From contig NZ_BAAAWE010000001.1 of assembly GCF_039534915.1 (NCBI RefSeq), positions 1,674,001 to 1,738,000 of the forward strand: a DNA stretch of 64,000 bases, written 5' to 3'. Below the pieces are notes generated by a model. It saw only the letters and a list, made by a program, of their open reading frames with translations. It made no database searches and was not told where the DNA came from. Position numbers and translations under genes: made by a program. The DNA is from Streptomyces roseofulvus. Lineage in GTDB: Bacteria > Actinomycetota > Actinomycetes > Streptomycetales > Streptomycetaceae. Shown piece by piece: positions 1 through 9,628 of this stretch. Each line of letters starts with the position of its first letter. Within the stretch, counting starts at the first letter, position 1.

Positions 1-500
1 AGCCCGGCGAGGCCGGCGGCGACCAGCGAGATCACCAGGCGCTCGGCCCGCTCGACCAGGCCGTTCACCGCGACCGGCAGGCCAATCGATTCGCCACGCG
101 CCTTGGTGTACGAGACGACCTGGCCGCTCGCGAGGCAGAAGATCGACACCGCGCAGAGCACGTTGTCGTCGCCCCGGCCCGCGTACCAGAGGGCGAAGCC
201 GCCGAAGATCGCCCCGTCGGCGACCCGGTCGAGGGTCGAGTCGAGGAACGCGCCCCAGCGGCTGGAGACCCCGGCCTGGCGGGCCATGTTGCCGTCGACC
301 AGGTCGGAGAAGACGAAGAGCGTGATCACGATCGTGCCCCAGAAGAACTCGCCCCTGGGGAAGAAGACCAGCGCACCGGCGACCACTCCCGCCGTGCCGA
401 TCAGCGTCACGGCGTCGGGGCTGACGCCCCGGCGGAGGAGAAACGCGGCGAACGGTGTGAGGACACGCGTAAAAAACGCACGCGCGTACTTGTTCAGCAT
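1..500 (-). CDS. CDP-alcohol phosphatidyltransferase (partial, C-terminus off the window)
   Basis: Integral-membrane enzyme that joins a CDP-activated lipid to an alcohol. In Streptomyces the homologue at this position is regarded as a phosphatidylinositol-phosphate synthase feeding PIM synthesis (family knowledge). Read from ATG at 500 (starts MLNKYARAFFTRVLTPF). The catalytic signature D-x2-DG-x2-AR-x8-G-x3-D-x3-D is complete at about residues 73-98 (DLVDGNMAR, then GAFLDSTLD), so the active site is intact and Mg2+-binding. Hydrophobic segments flank the motif. The 3' end lies beyond base 1. The next gene is divergent, separated by a GC-rich 266-bp gap. The alcohol substrate cannot be read from this fragment. 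Confidence 0.92.
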   Translation of the reverse strand, partial: MLNKYARAFFTRVLTPFAAFLLRRGVSPDAVTLIGTAGVVAGALVFFPRGEFFWGTIVITLFVFSDLVDGNMARQAGVSSRWGAFLDSTLDRVADGAIFGGFALWYAGRGDDNVLCAVSIFCLASGQVVSYTKARGESIGLPVAVNGLVERAERLVISLVAAGLAG

Positions 501-766
501 GGCCTTCCCGAGGTTTCGGCGGGCCGCGCGGTCCCATGACCACCGGCTCACCCATCGTAGCCACGCGCGTGGCGCCGCAGGGGAGCGCACCCGCCCCGTC
601 GCGTCGTCGTACCCCGCGGGGGCCCACCGGGGTACGACGTATGGACGCGTCCCGGCGACGGTGCAAAGCTCGAAGGAGCACCTCGCGGGCAGTGCCGGAG
701 CAGCGCCGCGACGCCGTTCCCCCGCGCCCGCTCACCCCTCACCGCCTCGCAGCCGGGAGGACCACC

Positions 767-2974
767 ATGGGCGACAAGGCGCACACCCCCGCCGGAGCCG
801 CCGGCAGGGCACCGACGGCCGACCGGCCCTCGGAGGTACGGAACGTGGTGCTGGTCGGCCACAGCGGATCGGGCAAGACGACGCTGGTCGAGGCGCTCGC
901 CCAGACCGCCGGGGCGCTGGGCCGGCCCGGCCGGGTCGAGGACGGGGCGACGGTCTCCGACTACGACGAGATCGAGCACCGGCAGCACCGTTCCGTCCAG
1001 CTCTCCCTCGTGCCGGTCGGCTGGGAGGGCTTCAAGATCAATCTGCTGGACACCCCCGGATACGCCGACTTCGTCGGGGAGCTGAGGGCCGGTCTGCGCG
1101 CGGCGGACGCGGCCCTCTTCGTCGTCTCGGCGGCCCAGGAGGCCGACGCGGTCGCCGCCTCCACCCGGATGGTCTGGGAGGAGTGCGCGGCCGTCGGCAT
1201 GCCCCGCGCGATCGTCGTGACCCACCTCGACACCGCCCGCACCGGCTTCGACGAGCTGACCGGCGTCTGCGCCGGGCTCTTCGGCGGGGACGACCCCGAC
1301 GCCGTCCTCCCCCTCTACCTGCCGGTGTACGGCCCCGAGGGCGCGGACGGCCACGCCCCCGCCACCGGTCTGATCGGCCTGCTCACGGAGCGGGTCCTCG
1401 ACTACGCCACGGGCGAGCGGCGCGAACTGCCGCCCGGCGACGCCGACCGGGAGGTGATCGCCGCGGCCCGGGCCCGGCTCATCGAGGGGATCATCGCCGA
1501 GAGCGAGGACGAGACCCTGATGGACCGCTATCTCGGCGGCGAGGAGATCGACGTGGAGACGCTCGTCGGCGACCTGGAGAAGGCGGTCGCCCGGGGCGGC
1601 TTCCACCCGGTGCTGGCCGCCGCGCCCGCCGCCGGGGGAGGCGGGCAGGGCCTCGGCACCGTCGAGCTCCTGGAGCTGATCACCCGCGGCTTCCCCTCGC
1701 CGCTGGAGCACGAGCCGCCCGCCGTCACGACCCCCGACGGCACCCCCCGGCCGCCGCTCGCCTGCGACCCCGACGGTCCGCTGGTCGCCGAGGTGGTGAA
1801 GACCGCCGCCGACCCCTACCAGGGCCGGATCTCCCTGGTCCGGGTCCTCTCCGGCACCCTCCGTCCCGACGAGACGGTGCACGTCTCCGGGCACGGCCTC
1901 GCCGACCGGGGCCACGAGGACCACGACGTCGACGAACGGCTCGGCGCCCTGACCTCGCCGTTCGGCAAGCAGCAGCGGCCGATGGCGCACTGCGTCGCGG
2001 GCGACCTGGCGTGCGTGGCCCGGCTGGGCCGCGCCGAGACCGGCGACACCCTCTCGGCCAAGGACGACCCGCTCCTGATCGAGCCGTGGCAGATGCCCGA
2101 ACCGCTGCTGCCGCTCGCCGTCGAGGCGCACAGCAAGGCCGACGAGGACCGGCTCTCGCAGGGCCTGGGGAAGCTGGTCGCCGAGGACCCGACCCTCCGC
2201 CTGGAACAGAACCAGGACACCGGGCAGGTCGTCCTGTGGTGTCTGGGCGAGGCCCACCAGGACGTCGTCCTGGAGCGGCTGCGCGGCCGCTACGGGGTGC
2301 GCGTCGACGCCGTCCCGTACCGGGTGCCGTTGCGCGAGACCTTCGGCGCCCCCGCCTCCGGCCGCGGACGGCACGTCAAACAGTCCGGTGGGCACGGCCA
2401 GTTCGCCATCTGCGAGATCGACGTCGAACCGCTGCCGCCGGGCAGCGGCATCGAGTTCGTCGACAAGGTGGTGGGCGGCGCGGTCCCCCGCCCGTTCATC
2501 GGCTCCGTCGAGAAGGGCGTACGCGCCCAGGCCGCGCGCGGGGTCGCCGCCGGGCATCCGCTGGTCGACGTCCGGGTCACCCTGAAGGACGGCAAGGCGC
2601 ACTCGGTGGACTCCTCCGACGCCGCCTTCCAGACGGCCGGGGCGCTCGCCCTGCGCGAGGCGGCCGCCGAGGTGCCGGTCCACCTCCTGGAGCCGGTCGC
2701 CGAGGTGCGGGTGCTCGTCCCCGACGAGTACGTCGGCGCGGTGATGAGCGACCTGTCCGGCCGGCGCGGCCGGGTCGTCGGCACCGACCAGGCGGGGCCG
2801 GGCCGCACGGTCGTCCGGGCCGAGGTCCCGGAGATCGAGATCGGCCGGTACGCCGTCGACCTGCGGTCCGTCTCGCACGGCACCGGCCGCTTCGACCGCA
2901 GCTACGCCCGGCACGAGCCGATGCCCCCTCAGCTCGCCGAACGCCTCCGCGAACAGGCTGGAAAACGCTCTTAG
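767..2974 (+). CDS. EF-G-like translational GTPase (fusA2/TetM-like paralogue)
   Basis: 735-residue GTPase with elongation-factor-G architecture: G domain, domain II, and EF-G domains III-V. G1 is GHSGSGKTT (residues 31-39), G3 is DTPGYADF (about 95-102), and the G4 box reads THLD (about 152-155) in place of the usual NKxD. The C-terminal half carries EF-G IV features such as KQSGGHGQFA. ATG 767 was chosen because GGGAGG (755-760) lies 6 nt upstream; the open frame extends further 5' but without a ribosome site. The divergent sequence and altered G4 argue that this is not the housekeeping fusA but the second EF-G-like protein common in actinomycetes. Its role is unknown; ribosome recycling or ribosome protection is possible. 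Confidence 0.9.
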   Translation: MGDKAHTPAGAAGRAPTADRPSEVRNVVLVGHSGSGKTTLVEALAQTAGALGRPGRVEDGATVSDYDEIEHRQHRSVQLSLVPVGWEGFKINLLDTPGYADFVGELRAGLRAADAALFVVSAAQEADAVAASTRMVWEECAAVGMPRAIVVTHLDTARTGFDELTGVCAGLFGGDDPDAVLPLYLPVYGPEGADGHAPATGLIGLLTERVLDYATGERRELPPGDADREVIAAARARLIEGIIAESEDETLMDRYLGGEEIDVETLVGDLEKAVARGGFHPVLAAAPAAGGGGQGLGTVELLELITRGFPSPLEHEPPAVTTPDGTPRPPLACDPDGPLVAEVVKTAADPYQGRISLVRVLSGTLRPDETVHVSGHGLADRGHEDHDVDERLGALTSPFGKQQRPMAHCVAGDLACVARLGRAETGDTLSAKDDPLLIEPWQMPEPLLPLAVEAHSKADEDRLSQGLGKLVAEDPTLRLEQNQDTGQVVLWCLGEAHQDVVLERLRGRYGVRVDAVPYRVPLRETFGAPASGRGRHVKQSGGHGQFAICEIDVEPLPPGSGIEFVDKVVGGAVPRPFIGSVEKGVRAQAARGVAAGHPLVDVRVTLKDGKAHSVDSSDAAFQTAGALALREAAAEVPVHLLEPVAEVRVLVPDEYVGAVMSDLSGRRGRVVGTDQAGPGRTVVRAEVPEIEIGRYAVDLRSVSHGTGRFDRSYARHEPMPPQLAERLREQAGKRS

Positions 2975-3149
2975 TTGACGCGCCGACAGCGGTCCCCGTC
3001 CGTCCTCCCCCGACCGGGCGGACGGGTTCCGGTCGCGGTTGTCCACAGGCGGTGACGCATACCACGCCGCCCGGTTACGCTGTGGTGCCCAGCTCGGAAG
3101 GTGTGCGGGGCGCGGCAGTCGGGAACAGCCCGCACAGGTACTCGCGGTG

Positions 3150-4808
3150 ATGGGGGCGGAAGTGGCGATCGACGGTTTCGGACCGGGGGCTCAGATCCCG
3201 CTCCAGGGCGGCAGCGGCCTGACCGGGGCGACGAACGCGCTGGCGTCGGCCGCCTACCGGGACAGCCCCCTGGAGACCATCCAGGAAGCGGACAACGAGC
3301 ACTACAAGACCACCCTGAAGAAGGGGAAGTGGGAGAAGCTCTTCCGCCCCGACCTGGGCGAGGCGTTCTCCCGCGCGGTGCAGGTCCGCATGCTCGGCGG
3401 CGGCCGCAAGGCGCTGATCCAGTCCTTCGGCGCCGAGCCCCAGCCGGTCGTCGAGCACTGCCTGGCCGCCACCCGCATCCGGCGCCGCCGGGACGTCAAG
3501 CTGACCCTGATCACCTTCGTCTGCGGCGTGCTCTTCCTGCCCGGTCTGCTGCTCTGGCTCGGCGTCATCCATCTGCGCCGCACCGCCGCCGGCTCGGAGA
3601 ACAGGAAGACCAGCCTCATCGGCACGGTCCTGCTCTGGGCCGCCGCCCTGGTCGCCGTCCTGATCCTCCTCCGCCTCCCCTACGACGGCCTGCTGCCCAA
3701 CTACCTGCGGGCGATGCTCGTCGCCCCGGTCGTCGGCTGGTACCTCGCGAGCCGGGTCTGCCTCAACGCCGCGGTGGACCTCCGCGAGCGCTGGACCGGG
3801 CTGCTCAGCGGCGGCGGTGTCGGCGCCCACGTGCCGGAGTCCGTCCCGACCGACCCGGGTGAGAAGTCGGCGGAGGAGCTGCGGCTCAACCTGGAGAAGC
3901 TCTCCGCCGAGCAGCAGTCCAACGTGGTCTTCTACGCCGGCCCCAAGGGCATCCTCGGCCTCGGCACCCGCTGGGGCAGCTGGACGCTGGCCGAGGAGCT
4001 GGTCCCCGTCGACGGCCTGGAGATGCACGACTTCCGCGCCTGGGACCTGGTCCGCAAGATCCACGACCAACTGACCCTCCTGGAGCGCGGCTCCCTGAAG
4101 ACCGGCTTCCCCAAGCCGACCGTGAAGCACTGGATCGTCTCCCCGGTCGGCGAGGGCGCCGACGAGGTCACCCGCCCCGAGGGCGACAACGTGGTCCACT
4201 TCCAGGTCAAGCCGCACGAGATACAGCGCATCTGCAACGAGCAGCAGTTCGGCGCCGGCAACCGTCACTACCTGGGCGTCCAGTTCATCCTCTGGGACGG
4301 GAACGTGGTGCTGACGATGATGGTCACCGTCACCTCGCTCCACCACACCCTGCGCATCGAGGTCACGGGCCACGCGCTCGGCCCCGTCCACGGCCTCTTC
4401 ACCACCAAGCCCAAGGCGAAGACCAAGGAGGTCTCCAAGACCGTCCGCTTCTGGGAGACCAAGGAGATCCAGCAGCCGCTGCTCGGCACCGACGACATCG
4501 TCCGGCTCGCCGTCCGCGCCCCGCTCACCTGGTACCCGCCGGTCCTGGAGTTCCTCGGCGGCAAGATGACCCTCCCGGAGCCCTTCGGCCTCCGGCACGT
4601 CTGGGCCGGCCCGCTCTGGAAGAACCGCTTCATGGCCGACGACGCCATCCGCATGGCCACGCCCGTGCTCCGCGCCGTCCACACCGCGACGATCCGCTTC
4701 CTCGACGCGCACAACGTGGACACCGAGCGCTTCACCAGCCGGTCGCTGGTCCTCGGCGGGGGCGTGCAGGACCCCGGTCCGAAGAAGGCCGACGTCTACG
4801 AGGCCTGA
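3150..4808 (+). CDS. Conserved membrane protein of unknown function, 552 aa
   Basis: I do not recognise a named domain. From the start chosen (ATG 3150; GTG 3147 and GTG 3162 are alternatives, none with a convincing ribosome site) the protein has a soluble N-terminus of about 110 residues and three hydrophobic segments around residues 115-210 (LITFVCGVLFLPGLLLWLG, GTVLLWAAALVAVLILL, AMLVAPVVGWYLASRVCL). A cytosolic C-terminal region of about 340 residues follows, rich in charged residues, with conserved-looking stretches such as FYAGPKGILGLGTRWGSW. It lies about 175 bp after the EF-G-like gene and converges on the HIT gene. The topology suggests a membrane-anchored scaffold or sensor, but no enzymatic motif is visible. 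Confidence 0.85.
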   Translation: MGAEVAIDGFGPGAQIPLQGGSGLTGATNALASAAYRDSPLETIQEADNEHYKTTLKKGKWEKLFRPDLGEAFSRAVQVRMLGGGRKALIQSFGAEPQPVVEHCLAATRIRRRRDVKLTLITFVCGVLFLPGLLLWLGVIHLRRTAAGSENRKTSLIGTVLLWAAALVAVLILLRLPYDGLLPNYLRAMLVAPVVGWYLASRVCLNAAVDLRERWTGLLSGGGVGAHVPESVPTDPGEKSAEELRLNLEKLSAEQQSNVVFYAGPKGILGLGTRWGSWTLAEELVPVDGLEMHDFRAWDLVRKIHDQLTLLERGSLKTGFPKPTVKHWIVSPVGEGADEVTRPEGDNVVHFQVKPHEIQRICNEQQFGAGNRHYLGVQFILWDGNVVLTMMVTVTSLHHTLRIEVTGHALGPVHGLFTTKPKAKTKEVSKTVRFWETKEIQQPLLGTDDIVRLAVRAPLTWYPPVLEFLGGKMTLPEPFGLRHVWAGPLWKNRFMADDAIRMATPVLRAVHTATIRFLDAHNVDTERFTSRSLVLGGGVQDPGPKKADVYEA

Positions 4809-4831
4809 CCTCCCCGGCAGGGGGACGCCGA

Positions 4832-4859
4832 CGGCCGCGGGGCGCGCGCCCCGGGGCCG
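4832..4859. terminator. GC hairpin between convergent genes
   Basis: CGGCC...GGCCG outer stem with an inner GGGGCGC/GCGCCCC stem, 24 bp after the stop of the 552-aa membrane protein and just before the end of the convergent HIT gene. It has no T-run on either side, so termination strength is uncertain. Confidence 0.4.
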
Positions 4860-4874
4860 TACGGTCGCGGCGGG

Positions 4875-5438
4875 TCAGACGGTGGCCGGCCAGGCGTCGG
4901 CCAGCATCTTCCGGGTGTCGGCGAGCAGCTGCGGCAGGATCTTGGTGTGCCCGACGACCGGCATGAAGTTGGTGTCCCCGCCCCAGCGCGGCACCACGTG
5001 CTGGTGCAGGTGGGCGGCGATCCCGGCGCCGGCCACGGCGCCCTGGTTCATGCCGATGTTGAAGCCGTGCGCCCCGGAGGCCACCCGCAGGGCGATCATC
5101 GCCCGCTTGGTGAAGTCGGCCAGCTCGGCCGTCTCCGCCGCGTCCAGGTCGGTGTAGTCGGCGACGTGCCGGTACGGGACGACCATCAGGTGCCCGCCGT
5201 TGTACGGGTAGAGGTTGAGGACCGCGTACACGCTGGAGCCACGCGCTATCACCAGCGCGTCCTCGTCCGACTTCGAGGGGATCGAGCAGAACGGACAGCC
5301 GTCGTCGGCGCCCGGCCCGGTCGGCTTGTTCTCGCCCTGGATGTACGCCATCCGGTGGGGCGTCCACAGGCGCTGGAACGCGTCCGGCGCCCCGACTCCG
5401 ATCTGCTGCTCCGGCTCAGTCGTCATGTCGTGCAGCAT
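4875..5438 (-). CDS. HIT family hydrolase/phosphorylase (Ap4A-type)
   Basis: 187-residue HIT-fold protein that should act on dinucleoside polyphosphates or nucleotide conjugates. The catalytic histidine triad HLHQHVVPRW is present near residue 137. The N-terminal CPFCS belongs to a CxxC...H zinc site typical of the actinobacterial HIT/Ap4A phosphorylase branch. ATG 5438 (MLHDM) was chosen; ATG 5426 is an in-frame alternative and neither has a strong ribosome site. It is divergent from the potassium channel gene (65 bp apart). In many Streptomyces it sits beside thrS; an aminoacyl-tRNA by-product such as Ap4A would be a logical substrate (inference). Confidence 0.9.
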   Translation of the reverse strand: MLHDMTTEPEQQIGVGAPDAFQRLWTPHRMAYIQGENKPTGPGADDGCPFCSIPSKSDEDALVIARGSSVYAVLNLYPYNGGHLMVVPYRHVADYTDLDAAETAELADFTKRAMIALRVASGAHGFNIGMNQGAVAGAGIAAHLHQHVVPRWGGDTNFMPVVGHTKILPQLLADTRKMLADAWPATV

Positions 5439-5503
5439 ATTGCGTCGCCCGTTCGGAACGTGTCGGCGGGGCGAGCGAAGCCGCCCCGGGTGATCCTGAT
5501 CCG

Positions 5504-6223
5504 ATGAGCGACAGGCCCCCGACTTCGCCCCGCCAGGAACGGTGGGACCGCCGCATGGAGGTCCCTCTCGCCGTGGCGTCCGCCGTCTACCTCGCGGGGT
5601 ACGCGGTCCGCGTCCTCGCCCGCGACCAGCTGCCCCGGGCGGGCGTGGACCTCTGCCTCGGGGCGATCCTGGGGGCCTGGTCGGTCTTCGTCGCCGACTA
5701 CGTCGTACGGCTCCGGCTCAGCGGTCTGCGCCCCCTGCGCTTCGTCCGCACCCACCTCCTCGACACGGTCGTCGTGCTGCTGCCGCTGCTGCGCCCGGTG
5801 CGGATGGTGAGCCTCTACGACAGGGTCCAGCGCCGCCGGGACGAGCCGCGGCTCAGTCTCTACGCCCGAGTGATGGTCTACTCCGGCCTCACGGTCTCCC
5901 TCCTCGGCTTCGCCGCCGCGCTGACCGTCTACCACTACGAGGTCGACGCCCCCGGCGCCTCGATCCGCACCTTCGGCGACTCGGTGTGGTGGGCCTGCGC
6001 CACGCTGGCGACGGTCGGCTACGGCGACATGGTCCCGGTGACCCCGGTCGGGCGGCTGGTCGCGGTGGGGCTGATGGCGTGCGGCCTGGCGCTGCTCGGC
6101 GCGGTGACGGGTTCGTTCTCGTCGTGGCTGATCCAGGCGTTCACCCGGGAGGACGAGAAGCCGGGGGGCGGCAGAGGCGGAGACGAGGGAAGGCCCCCGG
6201 GGGGTTTCCCGGGGGCCTCCTGA
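5504..6223 (+). CDS. Ion channel, potassium-selective (TVGYGD filter)
   Basis: 239-residue membrane protein with about five or six hydrophobic segments. These include a re-entrant pore loop with the canonical selectivity filter TVGYGD (about residue 168-173), followed by a last helix LVAVGLMACGLALLGAVTG. N-terminal segments (AVYLAGYAVRVLA, LGAILGAWSVFVADYVV) and an arginine-bearing stretch RPVRMVSLYDRVQRRR suggest a voltage-gated-like or KvAP-like layout, but the charge pattern of a true S4 is weak. The short cytosolic tail is Gly/Pro-rich and is encoded by the transcription-terminator stem at 6191-6218. No regulatory RCK domain is present. Confidence 0.88.
   Translation: MSDRPPTSPRQERWDRRMEVPLAVASAVYLAGYAVRVLARDQLPRAGVDLCLGAILGAWSVFVADYVVRLRLSGLRPLRFVRTHLLDTVVVLLPLLRPVRMVSLYDRVQRRRDEPRLSLYARVMVYSGLTVSLLGFAAALTVYHYEVDAPGASIRTFGDSVWWACATLATVGYGDMVPVTPVGRLVAVGLMACGLALLGAVTGSFSSWLIQAFTREDEKPGGGRGGDEGRPPGGFPGAS
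6191..6218. terminator. Terminator hairpin overlapping the end of the channel gene
   Basis: Perfect 11-bp inverted repeat AGGCCCCCGGG / CCCGGGGGCCT with a 6-nt loop. It lies within the last codons of the channel gene and 21 bp before the stop of convergent thrS, so it can serve both transcripts. Confidence 0.65.
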
Positions 6224-6238
6224 AGGACGCGCCGGCCG

Positions 6239-8215
6239 TCAGACCTGGACGCGCTCCTCGACGATCTTGGCGATCTTGGCGATGGCCTCGTCGGCGGGGA
6301 TGCCGTTCTCCTGCGAACCGTCGCGGTAGCGGAAGGAGACGGCACCGGCGGCCATGTCCTCGTCACCCGCGATGATCATGAAGGGGACCTTCTGCTTCTG
6401 GGCGTTGCGGATCTTCTTCTGCATCCGGTCCGAGGAGGAGTCGACCTCCACGCGCAGGCCCCGCTTCTTCGCCTTGGCGGCGAACTCCTGCAGGTACTCG
6501 ACGTGGGCGTCGCCGATCGGGATGCCGGTCGCCTGGACGGGGGCCAGCCACGGCGGCATGGCACCCGCGTAGTGCTCCAGGAGGACGGCGAAGAAGCGCT
6601 CGATGGAGCCGAAGAGGGCACGGTGGATCATGACCGGGCGCTGCTTGGTGCCGTCCGGGGCGGTGTACTCCAGGTCGAAGCGCTCCGGCAGGTTGAAGTC
6701 GAGCTGGACGGTCGACATCTGCCAGGTGCGGCCGATGGCGTCCCGCGCCTGCACCGAGATCTTCGGGCCGTAGAAGGCGGCGCCGCCCGGGTCGGGGGTG
6801 AGCGGCAGGCCCTGCTTCTCGGCGACCTGCTGGAGGACCGCGGTGGCCTCCTCCCACACCTCGTCGGAGCCGACGAACTTCTCCGGGTCCTTGGTGGACA
6901 GCTCCAGGTAGAAGTCGGTCAGACCGTAGTCGCGGAGCAGGTTGAGGACGAAGGTGAGGGTCTTGTCGAGCTCCTCCGCCATCTGCTCGCGGGTGCAGTA
7001 GATGTGCGCGTCGTCCTGGGTGAAGCCGCGGGCCCGGGTCAGGCCGTGCACGACGCCCGACTTCTCGTACCGGTACACGGTGCCGAACTCGAACAGGCGC
7101 AGCGGCAGCTCACGGTAGGAGCGCCCGCGCGCGTCGAAGATCAGGTTGTGCATCGGGCAGTTCATGGGCTTGAGGTAGTAGTCCACGCCCTCGTCGAGCT
7201 GCATGGGGGGGTACATGCCCTCGGCGTACCAGTCGAGGTGGCCCGACTTCTCGAACAGCTTGCCCTTGGTGGCGTGCGGCGAGTAGACGAACTCGTAGCC
7301 CTCCTCCTCGTGCCGCTTGCGCGAGTAGTCCTCCATGACCCGGCGGATGATGCCGCCCTTGGGGTGGAAGACGGCGAGGCCGGAGCCGATCTCGTCCGGG
7401 ATGGAGAAGAGGTCGAGCTCGTTGCCGAGCTTGCGGTGGTCGCGCTTCTCGGCCTCGGCGAGGAAGTCGAGGTGGGCCTTCAGCTCGTCCTTGGACGGCC
7501 AGGCGGTGCCGTAGATGCGCTGGAGCATCGGGTTCTTCTCGCTGCCGCGCCAGTAGGCGGCCGCGTTGCGCATCAGCTTGAACGCCGGGATGTTCCGGGT
7601 GGTGGGCAGGTGGGGACCGCGGCAGAGGTCCTTCCAGCACAGCTCGCCGGTCTTCGCGTCGAGGTTGTCGTAGATGGTCAGCTCGCCGCCGCCCACCTCG
7701 ACGCTCGCGCCGTCCTCGGAGCCGGCCGACCCCTTGATGCCGATGAGCTCCAGCTTGTACGGCTCGTCGGCGAGCTCCTCGCGGGCGGCCTCGTCGGTGA
7801 CGACGCGGCGGGCGAAGCGCTGGCCGCGCTTCTGGATCTCCTGCATCTTCTTCTCGATGGCCTTGAGATCCTCGGGCGTGAACGGCTTCTCGACGTCGAA
7901 GTCGTAGTAGAAGCCGTCCCGGACCGGCGGGCCGATGCCCAGCTTGGCCTCGGGGAAGAGCTCCTGCACGGCCTGCGCCATGACGTGCGCGGTCGAGTGG
8001 CGGAGGATGTCGAGGCCGTCCGGGGAGGAGATCTCGACGCCCTCGACGGCGTCGCCGTCGGCGAGCTCGTACGAGAGGTCCTTGAGCTCGCCCGCGACAC
8101 GGGCGGCGATGACGGTGCGGTCGTCGGCGAACAGGGCGCCGGCCGTGGTGCCCGCGCTCACCGTCCTCTCCTCGGGTCCTGAGGCGGTCTGGACGGTCAC
8201 ACGGACTTCGGACAC
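6239..8215 (-). CDS. thrS: Threonyl-tRNA synthetase
   Basis: Class II synthetase that charges tRNA-Thr. 658 residues from GTG 8215, which has GGAG 5 nt upstream and gives the usual Streptomyces length; an upstream GTG at 8248 would add 11 residues. Order: N-terminal TGS domain (about 1-65), the editing/second-additional domain with the [11 protein letters not shown] zinc-type motif, the catalytic core with [17 protein letters not shown] (zinc Cys) and [10 protein letters not shown], and the C-terminal anticodon-binding domain ([11 protein letters not shown] onward). No frameshift or missing motif. I see no T-box-like leader in the short interval before the upstream gene. Confidence 0.98.
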   Translation of the reverse strand: MSEVRVTVQTASGPEERTVSAGTTAGALFADDRTVIAARVAGELKDLSYELADGDAVEGVEISSPDGLDILRHSTAHVMAQAVQELFPEAKLGIGPPVRDGFYYDFDVEKPFTPEDLKAIEKKMQEIQKRGQRFARRVVTDEAAREELADEPYKLELIGIKGSAGSEDGASVEVGGGELTIYDNLDAKTGELCWKDLCRGPHLPTTRNIPAFKLMRNAAAYWRGSEKNPMLQRIYGTAWPSKDELKAHLDFLAEAEKRDHRKLGNELDLFSIPDEIGSGLAVFHPKGGIIRRVMEDYSRKRHEEEGYEFVYSPHATKGKLFEKSGHLDWYAEGMYPPMQLDEGVDYYLKPMNCPMHNLIFDARGRSYRELPLRLFEFGTVYRYEKSGVVHGLTRARGFTQDDAHIYCTREQMAEELDKTLTFVLNLLRDYGLTDFYLELSTKDPEKFVGSDEVWEEATAVLQQVAEKQGLPLTPDPGGAAFYGPKISVQARDAIGRTWQMSTVQLDFNLPERFDLEYTAPDGTKQRPVMIHRALFGSIERFFAVLLEHYAGAMPPWLAPVQATGIPIGDAHVEYLQEFAAKAKKRGLRVEVDSSSDRMQKKIRNAQKQKVPFMIIAGDEDMAAGAVSFRYRDGSQENGIPADEAIAKIAKIVEERVQV

Positions 8216-8326
8216 GGGTACTCCATGCATCGGGGCGCTGACAGACACGAGGTGCCGGCGCCGGCGGCGCGCGGCAGAGACGAGGTGCCGCGTCCCCTCG
8301 ATCTTACGGGCCCGGCCGCTCCCCTC

Positions 8327-9628
8327 TCACCGCTCCTCCTCCGGCCCGCACGCCTCCTCGAAGAAATCGAGGTTCTCGTGCAGGGACTTCATCAGCCGAT
8401 CCCGCTCCGCCTCGTCCACCTGCACCGGGACCACCCCGGTGGCGTCCGCGAGGCGCCGGAAGCCGCCGCGGCTCTCCAGCCGGCCGACGACCCGGATCGG
8501 GAGGCCGACCAGGTGGGCGTGGCCCGCGGTGCGGTACGCCTCCTCGTCGAGGACGGCCCGGACGTGGCCGACGTCGGCGCCGCCGAGGACACGGAGCCTG
8601 ACGGTGCCCTCGCCGCGCGGCCCGGAGCGGCGGAGCCGGACGACCGCGCCGGTGATCCGCACCGGGACGGAGGGCTCGTCGGTGAGGTAGCGGGCGCTCG
8701 CCTCGCGCAGCGAGGGGAGGTCGCCGGGCGAGAACTCGACGGGCTCGGGCCGGGCCGCGCAGCCGTCCGGGACGCCGGCGGCCGGCGCCCACGCGAGGGC
8801 GATGCGGACGCCTTCCGTACCGCGGACGAGGGCGACGAGCGCCTCGGTGAGCTCGCGGCTGACGCCGGCCTCGACGGCGGAGTCGAACGCCTCCATGCCA
8901 CCGGTGGCGCGCTGGTAGTCGACGGCCTCCCGGGCGGCGTGCAGGGCGTGGTGGAGCCGGACGGCGACGGGGCGGCCGGGCGGGACCGGCAGGAAGGCGG
9001 TGAGGGCGCGGCCGCCGGGGTCGGTGCCGACGACGACGGGTTCGAGGGAGGCCTGGGCCTCGGCCCGGTGCCGGGAGCCGTGGTAGCCGGCCCGGCCGCG
9101 CACGGCGAGGGCACCGGCGAGGAGGATCTTGCGGGCGGCGGAGCGGAGCCGCTCCTGCTCGGGCCAGGGCACGGTGCCGGCCGGGCCCCGGGGCACGTCG
9201 CGCCACCAGCGCACCTCGTCACTGGGGACGGCGAGCCCGGTGAGGACCTCGCGGGCGGAGGGCGTGGCGCTGCGGGCGAGGGCGGTGAGGGCCTCGCCGA
9301 TGAGTTCCTCGCTGTCCGGGAAGGCGAGGCTGTCGGGGACGAGGAGGCTGGTGCCGCCGCCCCCCGGCCCGCCTCCGGGCGGCGTCCACCGGCCGTAGCG
9401 GCCCGCGGCGCCACCCCGGCGCTGCCAGCCGTGGCGGGCGAGGAGGGCACCGAGGACGCGCGGATCCACCCGGCCGGGGTCGGGCACGCCGTCGCCGCCG
9501 GCGGTCCAGGGACCGGCGGGGTCGGCGGCGGGCACCGGGTGGGGCCGGTGGGCCGGAGGACCGGGGACGGGGCCGCGCGCGGCCCCGTCCCCGGTCCCGG
9601 ATCCGGCGTCGTCGATCGGTCGGTGCAT
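8327..9628 (-). CDS. Uncharacterised 433-aa protein, partner of DUF4365 gene
   Basis: Not recognised. It starts at ATG 9628, overlapping the stop of the upstream DUF4365 gene by one base (TGATG), so the two are translationally coupled. The N-terminal 100 residues are Pro/Gly-rich and probably flexible (MHRPIDDAGSGTGDGAARG). The remainder is folded-looking, with alternating hydrophobic and charged stretches (LTAFLPVPPGRPVAVRLHHALHAAREAVDYQRA) and a conserved C-terminal segment ENLDFFEEACG. There is no signal peptide, transmembrane helix or obvious catalytic motif. Given the coupling, it likely works with the DUF4365 nuclease-like protein as a two-protein unit (inference). Confidence 0.8.
   Translation of the reverse strand: MHRPIDDAGSGTGDGAARGPVPGPPAHRPHPVPAADPAGPWTAGGDGVPDPGRVDPRVLGALLARHGWQRRGGAAGRYGRWTPPGGGPGGGGTSLLVPDSLAFPDSEELIGEALTALARSATPSAREVLTGLAVPSDEVRWWRDVPRGPAGTVPWPEQERLRSAARKILLAGALAVRGRAGYHGSRHRAEAQASLEPVVVGTDPGGRALTAFLPVPPGRPVAVRLHHALHAAREAVDYQRATGGMEAFDSAVEAGVSRELTEALVALVRGTEGVRIALAWAPAAGVPDGCAARPEPVEFSPGDLPSLREASARYLTDEPSVPVRITGAVVRLRRSGPRGEGTVRLRVLGGADVGHVRAVLDEEAYRTAGHAHLVGLPIRVVGRLESRGGFRRLADATGVVPVQVDEAERDRLMKSLHENLDFFEEACGPEEER

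Noticed and set aside
103..3150. Very long Arg/Pro-rich open frame on the plus strand covering the EF-G-like gene
   Set aside because: It is an out-of-frame shadow caused by GC bias; composition is Arg/Pro-rich with no domain, and the EF-G frame contains all motifs.
8216..8326. Possible T-box leader before thrS
   Set aside because: The interval is only about 110 bp, holds a short direct repeat (GACGAGGTGCCG-like), and lacks the T-box sequence and stem I features.
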